A DNA stretch of 64,000 nt from Streptomyces diastatochromogenes (GCA_001418405.1 LIQL01000247.1:1-64000), one strand, 5' to 3'. Positions 34,940 through 43,490 are shown, numbered from the stretch's first letter. Notes: a model not told the origin generated them from the letters alone. Made by a program: numbers and translations.

Positions 34940-34962
34940 AATGTGCATGCTAGGTTCGCATT
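34940..34962. promoter_or_regulatory. NsrR-like operator upstream of nsrR
   Basis: A 23-bp imperfect palindrome with outer arms AATGTGCAT and GGTTCGCATT (AATG-x-G / C-x-CATT). It lies between nsrR (start 34924) and the divergent cupin gene (start 35092), so NsrR may control both. Confidence 0.65.
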
Positions 34963-35091
34963 CAGGGGGTGGTTCGGTATTCAAGAGGGCGAGTCCCGAG
35001 CCCGCGGCCGGACACAGGAGTAGGAATGGACCCGCAAGGCCCAGCACGACCCGCAACAACCGCGTGACCACGCATCGGACGGTGACCCTTG

Positions 35092-35505
35092 ATGGCTGAC
35101 ACCCCGCACACCGGGGGCGCCGGCGCCCCCGAGCCCGCCGCCGACCCGGTGCCGCGGCTGCTCTGCGACGCCCGGGAGCTCGCCGCGGACGACCCGGCCC
35201 GGGCCGGAGCGCTGTGGCGGCTGGCCGAGGCCGGCCGGCAGCTCGACGCCAACCTGGTCCGACTGCCGCCCGAGGGACGCGTCGAGGAGCACGTCGAGCC
35301 CGACCTCGACGTGCTCCTGTACGTCGTGTCCGGCGACGGCGTCGTGGACACCGCGCAGGAGCGACGGCCGCTCACCGAGGGCGGCGTGCTGTGGCTGCCC
35401 CGAGGGTCCCGCCGGAGCCTGACCGCGGGCCGGGGCGGCCTGGCGTACCTCACGGTCCACCGTCGCCGCCCCGGACTGCAGATCAAGAGCCGCCGCGACT
35501 CCTGA
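35092..35505 (+). CDS. cupin-domain protein
   Basis: A 137-residue single-domain cupin. PPEGRVEEHVEPDLDVLLYV is motif 1 (with H68 and an E/D in place of part of the metal triad), and GGVLWLPRGSRRSLTAG is motif 2, whose final His is replaced by Arg/Ser. The metal site is therefore incomplete. Cupins of this size next to flavohemoglobin or oxygen-related genes are common, but the role is unknown. GGTGA precedes the ATG. It shares a promoter region with nsrR and ends 9 bp from the convergent carbonic anhydrase gene. Confidence 0.8.
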   Translation: MADTPHTGGAGAPEPAADPVPRLLCDARELAADDPARAGALWRLAEAGRQLDANLVRLPPEGRVEEHVEPDLDVLLYVVSGDGVVDTAQERRPLTEGGVLWLPRGSRRSLTAGRGGLAYLTVHRRRPGLQIKSRRDS

Positions 35506-35514
35506 CCCGGCGCG

Positions 35515-36180
35515 TCAGGCGGTCGACGCCAGTGCCGCCGGCAGGGCGGGACGGAGCGGGCGGAAGGTGCGGGACGCGGCGTCCCAGCCGAGGGTCTGAC
35601 CGCTCCGGTCGTCGTACTGCCAGGCGTGCACGCGCAGCCGGCGGGTGGCCAGGCGCCGGGAGACGCACGGGTAGGTGCGCAGGTGGTGGAGCTGGGCCAG
35701 CAGGTGGCGCTGCTCGGGCGTGTGGCCGCCGCCGGTGGACCGGTGGTCGTGGTCGGGGCCCGGGCGGTGGGCGGCGCGGGTGAACCAGTTGCGTGCGAGC
35801 GGCAGTTCGGCCGGGGGCGGGTCGTCCTGGAGGGCCTTGAGGGCGGTGCAGTCGGTGTGCCCGCACAGGATGACGTCCGGGACCTGCAGCGTGCCGAGCG
35901 CGAATTCGAGGGTCGCGGCGATCGCGCAGTGGGCGTCCGAGCGGTAGCGGGGGACGACGTGCCCCGCAGTGCGCAGTTCGTGCAGTTCACCCGGTGCGGT
36001 GCCGGTGAGCAGCGTGGGCACGACCCGGGAGTCGGAGCAGGTGATGAACAGCGCCCGGGGCGTCGCTCCGGGCGCCGGCGCCTCGACGGCCGCCCGGCCG
36101 TCGGCGGTGCGGTCGTCGACCGCACGGGAGTCTGCCGGGGCGGGGGAGAGGGTGCGGGCGGAGTGGATGAGGGTGCGCAT
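35515..36180 (-). CDS. beta-class carbonic anhydrase
   Basis: A 221-residue enzyme converting CO2 and water to bicarbonate. Zinc ligands are C48, H108 and C111 with the D50/R52 dyad: ITCSDSRVVP and ILCGHTDC. The HELRTAGHVVP segment follows as usual. An N-terminal stretch of about 40 residues is low-complexity. It is a free-standing gene; many Streptomyces carry such a copy fused or linked to SulP transporters, but none is visible here. Confidence 0.93.
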   Translation of the reverse strand: MRTLIHSARTLSPAPADSRAVDDRTADGRAAVEAPAPGATPRALFITCSDSRVVPTLLTGTAPGELHELRTAGHVVPRYRSDAHCAIAATLEFALGTLQVPDVILCGHTDCTALKALQDDPPPAELPLARNWFTRAAHRPGPDHDHRSTGGGHTPEQRHLLAQLHHLRTYPCVSRRLATRRLRVHAWQYDDRSGQTLGWDAASRTFRPLRPALPAALASTA

Positions 36181-36228
36181 GATGGACCTCCGATGGGTTG
36201 AGGTGGCAGGGAGCGGGGTGGAGTTCCC

Positions 36229-37722
36229 CTAGGGAGCGGCCGGGACGGGCTCGGTGGGGCGGGGCGCCGCGGGCAGGGTGACCGTGAAGCGCGCGCCGCC
36301 CCCGTCGGCGTCGCCGACCTCGATGCGGCCGTCGTGCCGGTGGACCACGTCGCGGACGATGGCCAGGCCCAGCCCGGCCCCGCCCTCGTCCCGGGTGCGG
36401 GCGTCGTCGAGGCGGATGAAGCGGGTGAAGATGCGTTCCCGGTCGGCCGGGGGGACGCCCGGACCGTCGTCGGTGACGTCCAGGACGACGCTGTCCGCCG
36501 AGCCCCGGCGCACCGCGACGCGGACGACCGAGCCGGCGTGGCGCTGGGCGTTGTCGAGGAGGTTGCCCAGCACCCGGGTGAGCTGGGTGCGGCTGGCGCT
36601 GACCGGGAGTGGTGCGTCGGGCAGGTCGGCGGTGATCGGGAGGCGGTCGCCGGAGCGGTGCGCCAGTTCGTCCCGGACGAGTTCGGGCAGGTCCAGGCGC
36701 TCGGCGCGGGGCCGTTCGCCGGCGTCCAGGCGAGCCAGGAGCAGCAGGTCGGTCGCGACGCGTTCCAGGCGGACGGTGTCCTCGATCAGGCCGTCCAGTT
36801 CGAGCAGGTGCGGATGGGCCCGGGCCACTTCCAACTGGGTGCGGAGACTGGCGATCGGGCTGCGCAGCTCGTGCGAGGCGTCGGCGACGAACTGCCGTTG
36901 GCGTTCCGTCGACTTCTCCAGGGCGGCGAGCGTGGCGTTGGTGGTCTGTGCGAGGCGGGCGACCTCGTCGCGCGAGGCGGGCTGGGGGACCCGTCGGGAC
37001 AGGTCGCCGCCCATGATCTCGGCGAGTTCGGCCCGGATGCCCTCGACCGGGCGCAGGGCCCGGCGGGTCACCAACCAGGTCACCGCGGCCACCACCAGCA
37101 GGAGCGCCGGCAGGCCGATCAGCATCGCGTCGCGCACCCCGTCCACCGCCTGCTGCTCGGTGTCGAGGGAGGCGCCGGCGTAGACGGTGACGGTCTGTCC
37201 GGTCGGGGAGGTGGCGAGCAGCCCGGCGACCTGGAAGTCCTGGTCGGAGTGGTCGTCGTGCAGCTTCAACGTGACCGTGCGGAACGCGGCGTGCTCGCTG
37301 GCGGAGCCTCGCGCAGGGGTGTCGTCGTCATCGTCGTCGTGGTCGTCGTGGCCGTCCGGCCGGTGCGGCGCGCGGGCGAAGTCGGCCAGCGGCGGGGCGT
37401 GGTGGAGGTCGTCGCCGGCGGCCAGCACCTTGCGGTCGGCGTCGACCACCTGCACCGGCCGGTCGTCCTCGTCGGGCATGTTGAGGTGGTCGAAGGGCGT
37501 GCCGACCGCGACCTGGGTGGCGACCTCGCGGGCGACCACCTCAGCCTGGAGGCCGGCGCTGTCGACGAGGTTGCGCTGGAGCACCCAGAGGACCGCGGCC
37601 CCGGCGGCGACCAGGGCCAGCGCCACCACCAGGGTGGAGGCCAAGGTGGTGCGGGCCCGGACGGACCCCCACCAGCGGGGCTGACGCGGCTGCGACGGCG
37701 CCGCGGCGGTCTGCTCAGCCAC
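36229..37722 (-). CDS. sensor histidine kinase with His/Asp-rich extracytoplasmic loop
   Basis: A 497-residue kinase from GTG 37722, overlapping the response regulator gene by 8 bp. Transmembrane helices at about 28-48 and 200-217 flank a 150-residue extracytoplasmic domain that contains HRPDGHDDHDD followed by more Asp (H120-D134) and LKLHDDHSDQD. HAMP follows, then the phospho-His H284 (FVADASHELRSPIASL), the N box LGNLLDNAQRHAG and the G boxes DDGPGVP and GAGLGLAIV. The acidic, His-rich loop could bind divalent metal. The partner is the OmpR-type regulator upstream. Confidence 0.92.
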   Translation of the reverse strand: MAEQTAAAPSQPRQPRWWGSVRARTTLASTLVVALALVAAGAAVLWVLQRNLVDSAGLQAEVVAREVATQVAVGTPFDHLNMPDEDDRPVQVVDADRKVLAAGDDLHHAPPLADFARAPHRPDGHDDHDDDDDDTPARGSASEHAAFRTVTLKLHDDHSDQDFQVAGLLATSPTGQTVTVYAGASLDTEQQAVDGVRDAMLIGLPALLLVVAAVTWLVTRRALRPVEGIRAELAEIMGGDLSRRVPQPASRDEVARLAQTTNATLAALEKSTERQRQFVADASHELRSPIASLRTQLEVARAHPHLLELDGLIEDTVRLERVATDLLLLARLDAGERPRAERLDLPELVRDELAHRSGDRLPITADLPDAPLPVSASRTQLTRVLGNLLDNAQRHAGSVVRVAVRRGSADSVVLDVTDDGPGVPPADRERIFTRFIRLDDARTRDEGGAGLGLAIVRDVVHRHDGRIEVGDADGGGARFTVTLPAAPRPTEPVPAAP

Positions 37723-38392
37723 GGTCGGCCGCCAGCCGGTAACCGGCGCCGCGCACGGTGGTGATCGAGCGCCGGCCGAACGGGGCGTCGATCTTCCGTC
37801 GCAGGGCGCTGATGTAGACCTCGATGATGTTCGGGTCGCCGTCGTAGGCGAAGTCCCAGACGTGCTCCAGTATCTCTGCTTTGGAGACGACATGTCCGGA
37901 TCGCGACGCCAGGTACTCCAGTACCGCGAACTCCTTGGCGGTGAGCGGGATCTCCTCCTCGCCGCGGGCGCAACGGTGCCCGTTCGGGTCCACCACCAGG
38001 TCACCGAGGCGCAGGACGGGGCTGCCGCCGCGCGTCCGGCGGCGCAGCAGCGCCCGGACGCGGGCCAGCAGGACCACGTAGGAGAACGGCTTGGTGAGGT
38101 AGTCGTCGGCGCCGGTGTCCAGCCCCTCCGCCTCGTCGTACTCGCCGTCCTTGGCGGTCAGCATGAGGATCGGGGTTTCGTCACCGGCCGCGCGCAGGGC
38201 CGCGCAGACGCGGTAGCCGTTCATCCCGGGCAGCATGATGTCCAGGATGAGCAGGTCGTAGCCCTGGGTGGTGGCCAGGTGCAGCCCCTCCCGGCCGTCG
38301 TGTGCCACGTCCACGGCGAAGCCCTCCGCCGCCAGCCCCTTGGCCAGGGTGGTGGCGAGGCGTTTTTCGTCCTCCACGATCAACAAGCGCAT
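37715..38392 (-). CDS. OmpR-family response regulator
   Basis: A 225-residue regulator: receiver domain (LLIVEDEKRLATTL, phospho-Asp in LLILDIMLPG, Lys in YLTKPFS) and winged-helix DNA-binding domain (LTAKEFAVLEYLASRSGHVV, VYISALRRKID, TTVRGAGYRL). It is the first gene of a two-gene operon with the kinase. Three hexamers TTCAGG/CCTGAA at 38415-38442 directly upstream have the 10-bp spacing of OmpR-type sites, so autoregulation is likely. It is similar in layout to CutR/CutS. Confidence 0.92.
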   Translation of the reverse strand: MRLLIVEDEKRLATTLAKGLAAEGFAVDVAHDGREGLHLATTQGYDLLILDIMLPGMNGYRVCAALRAAGDETPILMLTAKDGEYDEAEGLDTGADDYLTKPFSYVVLLARVRALLRRRTRGGSPVLRLGDLVVDPNGHRCARGEEEIPLTAKEFAVLEYLASRSGHVVSKAEILEHVWDFAYDGDPNIIEVYISALRRKIDAPFGRRSITTVRGAGYRLAADRG

Positions 38393-38414
38393 GACGTCAG
38401 ACTGCCAGAACGTT

Positions 38415-38442
38415 CCTGAAGGGCTCTTCAGGTAGCTTCAGG
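38415..38442 (-). promoter_or_regulatory. OmpR-type tandem boxes upstream of the response regulator
   Basis: On the gene's strand the order is CCTGAA-N4-CCTGAA-N6-TTCAGG: two direct repeats exactly 10 bp apart and one inverted copy. They lie 23-50 bp before the response regulator start, in a 176-bp gap shared with the 3' end of the permease gene. Confidence 0.65.
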
Positions 38443-38568
38443 TGGGCTTCGGCTCGGGAGCGTCACGGCGGTGGCCGTGCCCCTGACGCACCGTCGGTCG
38501 GAGCGGTACCGGCCGCCGGTGCGACGGGCCCGACGGCGCGCACGACGAGCGGCCGGTGAAACGCCCTG

Positions 38569-39750
38569 TCACGGTCCGCGCCGACCCGCTGGGTCCCCGT
38601 GCCCGTCGTCGCGCCCACCGGCGGGGGCGCCGCCCATCGTGCGGAGCATCTCCCGGCCACCGGTGCGGAAGAACCGCACCAACAGGGCCGCGGCCAGGGC
38701 GAGGAAGGCCACGTTGAGCCAGGTGGTGTAGTTCAGGGTGACGCCCTCCTGCGGGATCCGCGCCCGGGCCTGGTCCGGGACGAGGCCGAGCCCGCCGAAG
38801 ACGAACTCGACGACGTACCCGGCGACCGCGCTCGCGACGTAGAAGGTGCCGAGCAGCAGCAGCGCCATCCTGGGGCCGTAGTACTTCCGGTAGATGCCGA
38901 GGATCGGCAGGATCAGCAGGTCCGCGAAGACGAACGCCACCACCCCGCCGAAGCTGATCCCGCCCTTCCACAACACCACCGCGAGCGGCACGTTGCCGAT
39001 GGAGCAGACGAACGACGCCATCGCGACCAGGGGACCGACGAGCGGCCCCCAGAACTTGGCGGCGAGCGGATGGCCGTCGAAGAAGAAGGACCGCCAGAAG
39101 GCGTCGGGCACCCACGCCGCGATGGCACCGGCGACGAGCAGACCGGCCATCAGGTCCCGCAGGATCGCCGCCCACTCCATGACGAAGACGTGCGCGGTGG
39201 CCGTGACGCCCTCGGGCGAGCACAGCCGGCGCAGGAAGGAGCCGTCGCGCCGGACGGACATGTCCATCGCGGCGTGCCCCTCCATCGAACCTGCCAGACC
39301 GCGGTCGGCCTGCGCCCGGGCCGCGCGCAGCAACGCCGGCGTCAGGAAGGCCCGCAGCAGCAACGCCAGCACCACGATCATGACCGGCCCGCCCACGAAC
39401 TCGGCGGCGGTGAACTGCCACCCCATCAGCAGCGCCAGGATGATCCCCAGTTCCACGACCAGATTGGTGGAGGCGATCTGGAACGCCATCGCGGCGGTGA
39501 AGTCCGCCCCCTTGCGGAACAGCGAACGGGCCAGCGCCACCGCGGCGTAGGAGCACGAGGACGAGGCCGCACCCAGCCCGGCGGCGAGTGCCAGGGTGCG
39601 CGGGCGGTCGTCACCGAGCGCCGCGACCACGGTGGACTTGCGGACCACCGCCTGGACCACCGCGGACAGGCCGAAGCCCAGGATCAGCGCCCAGGTGATC
39701 TCCCAGGTCATCGAGCCGGTGAGGGACAGCGCGTGGAGGACGGCGGACAT
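38569..39750 (-). CDS. permease (DUF318/ArsP-like)
   Basis: A 393-residue membrane protein with about eight to ten helices from ATG 39750 (AAAGGATG upstream). Two similar halves each carry a Cys-Ser word in a helix: ASSSCSYAAVALARSLFRKG and SFVCSIGNVPLAVVLWKGG. This internal repeat is typical of the UPF0718/ArsP permease group, proposed to export metal or metalloid compounds. It lies upstream of, and on the same strand as, the two-component genes whose sensor has a metal-ligand-rich loop, so a metal efflux link is plausible but unproven. Confidence 0.8.
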   Translation of the reverse strand: MSAVLHALSLTGSMTWEITWALILGFGLSAVVQAVVRKSTVVAALGDDRPRTLALAAGLGAASSSCSYAAVALARSLFRKGADFTAAMAFQIASTNLVVELGIILALLMGWQFTAAEFVGGPVMIVVLALLLRAFLTPALLRAARAQADRGLAGSMEGHAAMDMSVRRDGSFLRRLCSPEGVTATAHVFVMEWAAILRDLMAGLLVAGAIAAWVPDAFWRSFFFDGHPLAAKFWGPLVGPLVAMASFVCSIGNVPLAVVLWKGGISFGGVVAFVFADLLILPILGIYRKYYGPRMALLLLGTFYVASAVAGYVVEFVFGGLGLVPDQARARIPQEGVTLNYTTWLNVAFLALAAALLVRFFRTGGREMLRTMGGAPAGGRDDGHGDPAGRRGP

Positions 39751-39860
39751 GCCCGCATCCTTTCCCGGACGTCCGGCCCCGCCGCGGACGGACACGCGCG
39801 GGCCCGAGCGGCCGCCGGCCCCTCGCCGGCGGGCCGGCCCGGGTCACCCGGGACGATCCG

Positions 39861-39889
39861 TTGTGCCGCCCGCACCCCGCTGGTACACA
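39861..39889 (+). promoter_or_regulatory. promoter giving a leaderless transcript
   Basis: TTGTGC (39861-39866), 17 bases, TACACA (39884-39889). The GTG start at 39898 lies where transcription should begin, and no ribosome binding site is present, so the mRNA is probably leaderless. Confidence 0.5.
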
Positions 39890-39897
39890 ATCGGCGG

Positions 39898-40479
39898 GTG
39901 CAGATCCTCGCGTTCCCCGAAGCCGCCACCCCCGCCGAACTCCGGACCCAGGTGCGGGAGCTCCAGGAACAGGCGTGGCCGTCGGAGCGGGGCACGGCCC
40001 CCGGGCCCACCGAGCCGGTCCACGACCCCGCGCTGCGGCCGCGGTCGATGCTGCTGGTCGACGACGGGACCGTCCTCGCCGCGCTGGACGTCCTTGCCAA
40101 GGAGATCCGGCACGCCTGCTGCGACTACACCGCCGGTGGCCTGAGCACGGTCGTGACGCGCCTGGAGGCGCGCGGCCGGGGGCACGGCCGGCGGCTGGTG
40201 ACCGCGGCTCGGGAGGCGCTGGCCACCGGGGGTTACGACGTGGGGTTGTTCACCTGCGACCGACCGTTGCGCGCCTTCTACGAGAGCGCCGGCTGGCACC
40301 ACCTCCCGGGCACCGTCCTCGTCGGCGGAACCCCGCAGGCGCCCTTCCCCAGCGACCGGCCCGGGTTCGACAAGGTCACCATGGCGGACTTCTTCTCGCC
40401 GCGCGCCCGGCAGGCCCGGGCCGCGTTCCGCGACAGCCGCATCGCGCTGCACCCCGGGAACATCGACGCGCTGTGGTGA
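39898..40479 (+). CDS. GNAT-family N-acetyltransferase
   Basis: A 193-residue acetyltransferase beginning at GTG. TAGGLSTVVTRLEARGRGHG is the acetyl-CoA strand and R-G-x-G loop, LFTCDRPLRAFYESAGWHHL the C-terminal core. The N-terminal part resembles aminoglycoside 2'-N-acetyltransferase-like proteins of Streptomyces (ATPAELRTQVRELQEQAWP), but the assignment to a substrate is not safe. No Shine-Dalgarno; see the promoter at 39861. Confidence 0.8.
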   Translation: MQILAFPEAATPAELRTQVRELQEQAWPSERGTAPGPTEPVHDPALRPRSMLLVDDGTVLAALDVLAKEIRHACCDYTAGGLSTVVTRLEARGRGHGRRLVTAAREALATGGYDVGLFTCDRPLRAFYESAGWHHLPGTVLVGGTPQAPFPSDRPGFDKVTMADFFSPRARQARAAFRDSRIALHPGNIDALW

Positions 40480-40587
40480 TTCCCGTCCGATCCGCCGCCG
40501 GCGTGGAACCGCCAGCTCCGCACACGCCTCTTCCCAGCTCGGACGGACCGCCGCGGTGCGCGGCCCAGGCAAGTGAGGAGCAGGCGG

Positions 40588-41442
40588 ATGGGCCGCTGGA
40601 CGGGGCACACCACACGGGCGTTGCTGGCCTTGGCCCTGGCGGCCGCGGTGACCGGCTGCACGGCCGGGCGGGACGCGGCCGAGCCGACGGACGGCGCGGG
40701 CCGCCGGAGCCACGGCAAGGGCGGCTCGAACGGCTTCGTCGTGCAGTACCGCACCGGCGGCCGGGCGGCGACCGCCACCGGCTACCTCCGCGCGCACCGC
40801 ATCCTGGACGCGGCCGCCGACCGGTTGAACGCCACCCTCAAGGTGCCGCAGCCCATCCCGTTCGTGGTCCGCTCGTGCGGTGCGGCCGAACCCGCCTACG
40901 ACCCGGAGACCGGCACCATCGACTTCTGCACCGAGCACGTCGACGAGATACGCGAGCGCTTCCGGCAGGCCGGCCCGGGCGCCGACCGACCCGGCGGCAC
41001 GGCGGCGGCCGACGCCCATGTGGCCGCCGTGCTGGAGGAGACCGCCTACCACGAGGGCGCCCACGCCCTGATCGACCGCCTCGGCCTGCGCTTCACCGGC
41101 CGGGAGGAGGACGTGGCCGACCAGTTCGCCGCGGTGCTGCTGATCGGCCAGGGCCGGGCCGGCGAACGCAAGGCCCGCGCCGCGGCGGACGACTACGCCC
41201 TGGCCGCCGAGGAGACCCCGTTGGACGCGACCGACCTGCGCGACGAGCACAGCCTCGACGGTCAGCGCGCGGCGAACTACGCCTGCTACGTCTACGGTGC
41301 GCACCCGGATCGGCACGAGGACCTCGTCGGGAGCGACGCCCGGCTCGACGCGGAGCGAGCCGAGGGCTGCCCCGACGAGTGGGCGCAGGCCAGGGACGGT
41401 TGGCGGCAACTCCTCACCGCGCACCTCAAGCGCCCCCTGTGA
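40588..41442 (+). CDS. lipoprotein with metallopeptidase-like HEGAH motif (DUF4344-like)
   Basis: A 284-residue exported protein. The signal peptide ends in AVTGC (lipobox, C24). The mature domain has PFVVRSCGAAEPAYDPETGT, FCTEHVDEI and then YHEGAHALID, an HExxH motif with H155, E156 and H159, followed by EEDVADQFAAVLLI, which provides further acidic ligands; this order matches the DUF4344 putative metallopeptidases. Conserved cysteines (C97, C114) may form a disulfide. GAGGAG precedes the ATG. It is predicted to be a zinc peptidase-like protein on the outer membrane face. Confidence 0.82.
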   Translation: MGRWTGHTTRALLALALAAAVTGCTAGRDAAEPTDGAGRRSHGKGGSNGFVVQYRTGGRAATATGYLRAHRILDAAADRLNATLKVPQPIPFVVRSCGAAEPAYDPETGTIDFCTEHVDEIRERFRQAGPGADRPGGTAAADAHVAAVLEETAYHEGAHALIDRLGLRFTGREEDVADQFAAVLLIGQGRAGERKARAAADDYALAAEETPLDATDLRDEHSLDGQRAANYACYVYGAHPDRHEDLVGSDARLDAERAEGCPDEWAQARDGWRQLLTAHLKRPL

Positions 41443-41512
41443 TGTCGCGGGCGCTGACCGTCCGGCCCCGAGCCCCCGTCCAGGCGCTACGGCACCCTCC
41501 GCCGGGCCCGCG

Positions 41513-42106
41513 TCACGGTTCGCGCACCACTCCGGCGATGACCGCGGTCACGACCCGGTGAACGGCCGGCGCGTCCGGCGTGGTGCCCTCCCGGTCCGCG
41601 AACAGCAGGTGGCCGGCGCCGATCAGGGTGGGCGCGAGGACGTCGACGTCGGCGTCCGCGGCGACCCGGCCCAGTGCGCGCTCGGCGGTCAGGTACGAGG
41701 CCAGCATCGCGGTGGCCTCGGCGAGGAGCGGGACGCCGGTCGAACCGCCGGCTCGCAGTTGGGCGCGCAGGCCGTCGCGGGAGATCACGAGCGAGACGAT
41801 CGCCACGGCGACCGGCCCGAACACGTCGAGCAGCGCGGCGGTGAGGCGGTCGGCGACGGCGCCGGTCCCGGCGGCCGCGCGCAGCGCGGTGGCCTGGTCC
41901 TCGATCCGACCGATCCGGTCCCGCACCAACTCGGCGAGGAAGGCGTCGAAGTCGGCGAAGTGCCGGTGCAGGACGCCCTTGGCGCAGCCCGCCTCCGTGG
42001 TGACCGCGCGGCTGGTCAGCGCGTTCGGCCCGGCTTGCAGCAGGATCCGCTCGGCGGCGCCGAACAGCTGCTCCCGCACATCGCGGATGGCCACTCCTGT
42101 CGGCAC
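41513..42106 (-). CDS. TetR-family repressor of the divergent methyltransferase gene
   Basis: A 197-residue TetR protein from GTG 42106 (GGGAAGGGG, 7 bases before). The helix-turn-helix is REQLFGAAERILLQAGPNAL, then AVTTEAGCAKGVLHRHFADF. The C-terminal domain is unremarkable. The 81-bp gap to the methyltransferase gene holds two palindromes GTGGGC-N4-GCCCAC that cover the divergent promoter, so the protein surely represses that gene and probably itself. Confidence 0.88.
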   Translation of the reverse strand: MPTGVAIRDVREQLFGAAERILLQAGPNALTSRAVTTEAGCAKGVLHRHFADFDAFLAELVRDRIGRIEDQATALRAAAGTGAVADRLTAALLDVFGPVAVAIVSLVISRDGLRAQLRAGGSTGVPLLAEATAMLASYLTAERALGRVAADADVDVLAPTLIGAGHLLFADREGTTPDAPAVHRVVTAVIAGVVREP

Positions 42107-42152
42107 GGGTGCGCCCCTTCCCTCGGTCGGATCCCGCAATCCTCCCATCCGG

Positions 42153-42195
42153 TTGACGAGTGGGCATGCGCCCACCATAGTGGGCGTATGCCCAC
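42153..42195 (+). promoter_or_regulatory. promoter with two operators, overlapping the methyltransferase start
   Basis: TTGACG (42153-42158), 17 bases, CATAGT (42176-42181), with the predicted start point at the ATG 42188. Operators GTGGGCATGCGCCCAC (42160-42175) and GTGGGCGTATGCCCAC (42180-42195) have centres exactly 20 bp apart. The first fills the spacer, the second covers the -10 edge and start codon. Confidence 0.8.
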
Positions 42196-43015
42196 TATGC
42201 CGCCCTCAGGGCTCCCCGAAGCGCGTCAACACCGGCAGGTGGCGGAGTCGTTCGGCACCGACGCCGCACGCTACGACCGGGCCCGGCCCCGCTACCCCGA
42301 CGCCCTCGTGCGACGGATCGCGGCCGGCCTCCCGGGCCCCGACGTCCCCGAGGTCCTCGACGTCGGCTGCGGAACGGGCATCGCCGCCCGGCAGTTCCGC
42401 GCGGCCGGCTGCCGGGTGCTCGGGGTCGAACCGGACGCACGGATGGCCGACGTGGCCCGCGCACTCGGCACGGAGGTGGACGTCGCGCGGTTCGAGGACT
42501 GGGACCCCGCCGGCCGCACCTTCGACGCCGTGGTCGCCGGCACCGCCTGGCACTGGATCGACCCCGTCGCCGGCGCCGAGCGGGCCGCACGGGCCCTGCG
42601 CCCCGGCGGCCTCCTGGCGCCGTTCTGGAACGTCTTCCGGTTCCCCGACGACGTGGCGGACGCCGTCGTCGGGGCCTGCCGGCGGGCACTGCCGGACGCG
42701 CCGTTCGACGTCACCGCGCTGACGAAGGGCGCCCTCGACGCCTACCGGCAGGTGTGCGCCCGGGCCGCCGACGGCATCCGGGACGCGGGCGGCTTCGACG
42801 AGCCGCAACAGTGGCGCCACGACTGGGAGCGGACCTACACCAGGGACGCCTGGCTGGACCAGATGCCCACCCTGGGGGCCTTCACCCGCATCCCGCCGGC
42901 CGCGCTGAGCGACGTGCTGGCGGGCGTCGGGGCCGCCATCGACGCGCGGGGTGGCAGCTTCACGATGGGCTACGCGACGGTGGCGCTCATCGCCGTGCGC
43001 ACCGAGACCGCCTGA
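42188..43015 (+). CDS. class I SAM-dependent methyltransferase, leaderless
   Basis: A 275-residue methyltransferase. VLDVGCGTGIAARQFRAAGC is motif I for SAM binding, GVEPDARM motif II (acidic residue at the end of strand 2), and FDAVVAGTAWHWIDP motif post-I, the pattern of the UbiE/YcgJ-like group with WHW. The ATG at 42188 lies inside an operator and at the predicted transcription start, so no ribosome binding site exists; a second ATG is three codons in. The substrate is unknown. Tight TetR control suggests induction by a small molecule, perhaps one it modifies. Confidence 0.88.
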   Translation: MPTMPPSGLPEARQHRQVAESFGTDAARYDRARPRYPDALVRRIAAGLPGPDVPEVLDVGCGTGIAARQFRAAGCRVLGVEPDARMADVARALGTEVDVARFEDWDPAGRTFDAVVAGTAWHWIDPVAGAERAARALRPGGLLAPFWNVFRFPDDVADAVVGACRRALPDAPFDVTALTKGALDAYRQVCARAADGIRDAGGFDEPQQWRHDWERTYTRDAWLDQMPTLGAFTRIPPAALSDVLAGVGAAIDARGGSFTMGYATVALIAVRTETA

Positions 43016-43058
43016 ACCGCGCTCCGGAGCACGGCGGTTGCCCCGGCCGGGCGGAGCG

Positions 43059-43102
43059 GCGCGGTTCCGTCCCGCCCGCACGCGGCCGGGACGGAACCGC
43101 GC
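43059..43102. terminator. 16-bp perfect hairpin, bidirectional terminator
   Basis: GCGCGGTTCCGTCCCG (43059-43074) pairs with CGGGACGGAACCGCGC (43087-43102) over a 12-base loop, between the convergent methyltransferase and SH3-protein genes. Confidence 0.85.
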
Positions 43103-43109
43103 AGTCGGA

Positions 43110-43490
43110 TCAGCGGTGCCGGTCCGCGCACCAGCGGGGTGCGGTGCCGAGGGTCTCGACGTAGCGCGCCGACAACCAGGTGACCCGGCCCTCCCCGACC
43201 TCGTACCAGCGCGGATTGCCATGCACGTTCTCGCCGTTGACCTTGCAGCGGATGGTGACGACGGTGCCGTACGGCAGCGAGCCCACCGCCCGGTACGCGG
43301 TCCCGGGGCCGTCCCGCAGCTCCAGGCCGTTCTTGGCGATCACGCGGCCCTTGGACGGGCCGAGGCCGCCACCCGCGGTGGCCGCCGCGGGACTTGCGGC
43401 GGCGGCCGTGCCGGTGCCGAGGACACCGCAGAGGAACCCGGCGCAGGCGAGTACGGCGGCGCCGCGGCGGAACGGGGACAGGTGTGTCAT
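43110..43490 (-). CDS. secreted SH3-domain protein
   Basis: A 126-residue exported protein from ATG 43490 with GGGAGGTCGGTC upstream. The signal peptide ends near GTGTAAAASPA. The mature part is a bacterial SH3 domain: GLELRDGPGTAYRAVGSLPYG, VTIRCKVNGENVHGNPRWYE, RVTWLSARYVETL, with C86 and the C-terminal C121 possibly bridged. Such domains bind cell-wall peptides. It lies 170 bp downstream of the three-gene membrane operon, same strand, with its own promoter region. Confidence 0.85.
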   Translation of the reverse strand: MTHLSPFRRGAAVLACAGFLCGVLGTGTAAAASPAAATAGGGLGPSKGRVIAKNGLELRDGPGTAYRAVGSLPYGTVVTIRCKVNGENVHGNPRWYEVGEGRVTWLSARYVETLGTAPRWCADRHR

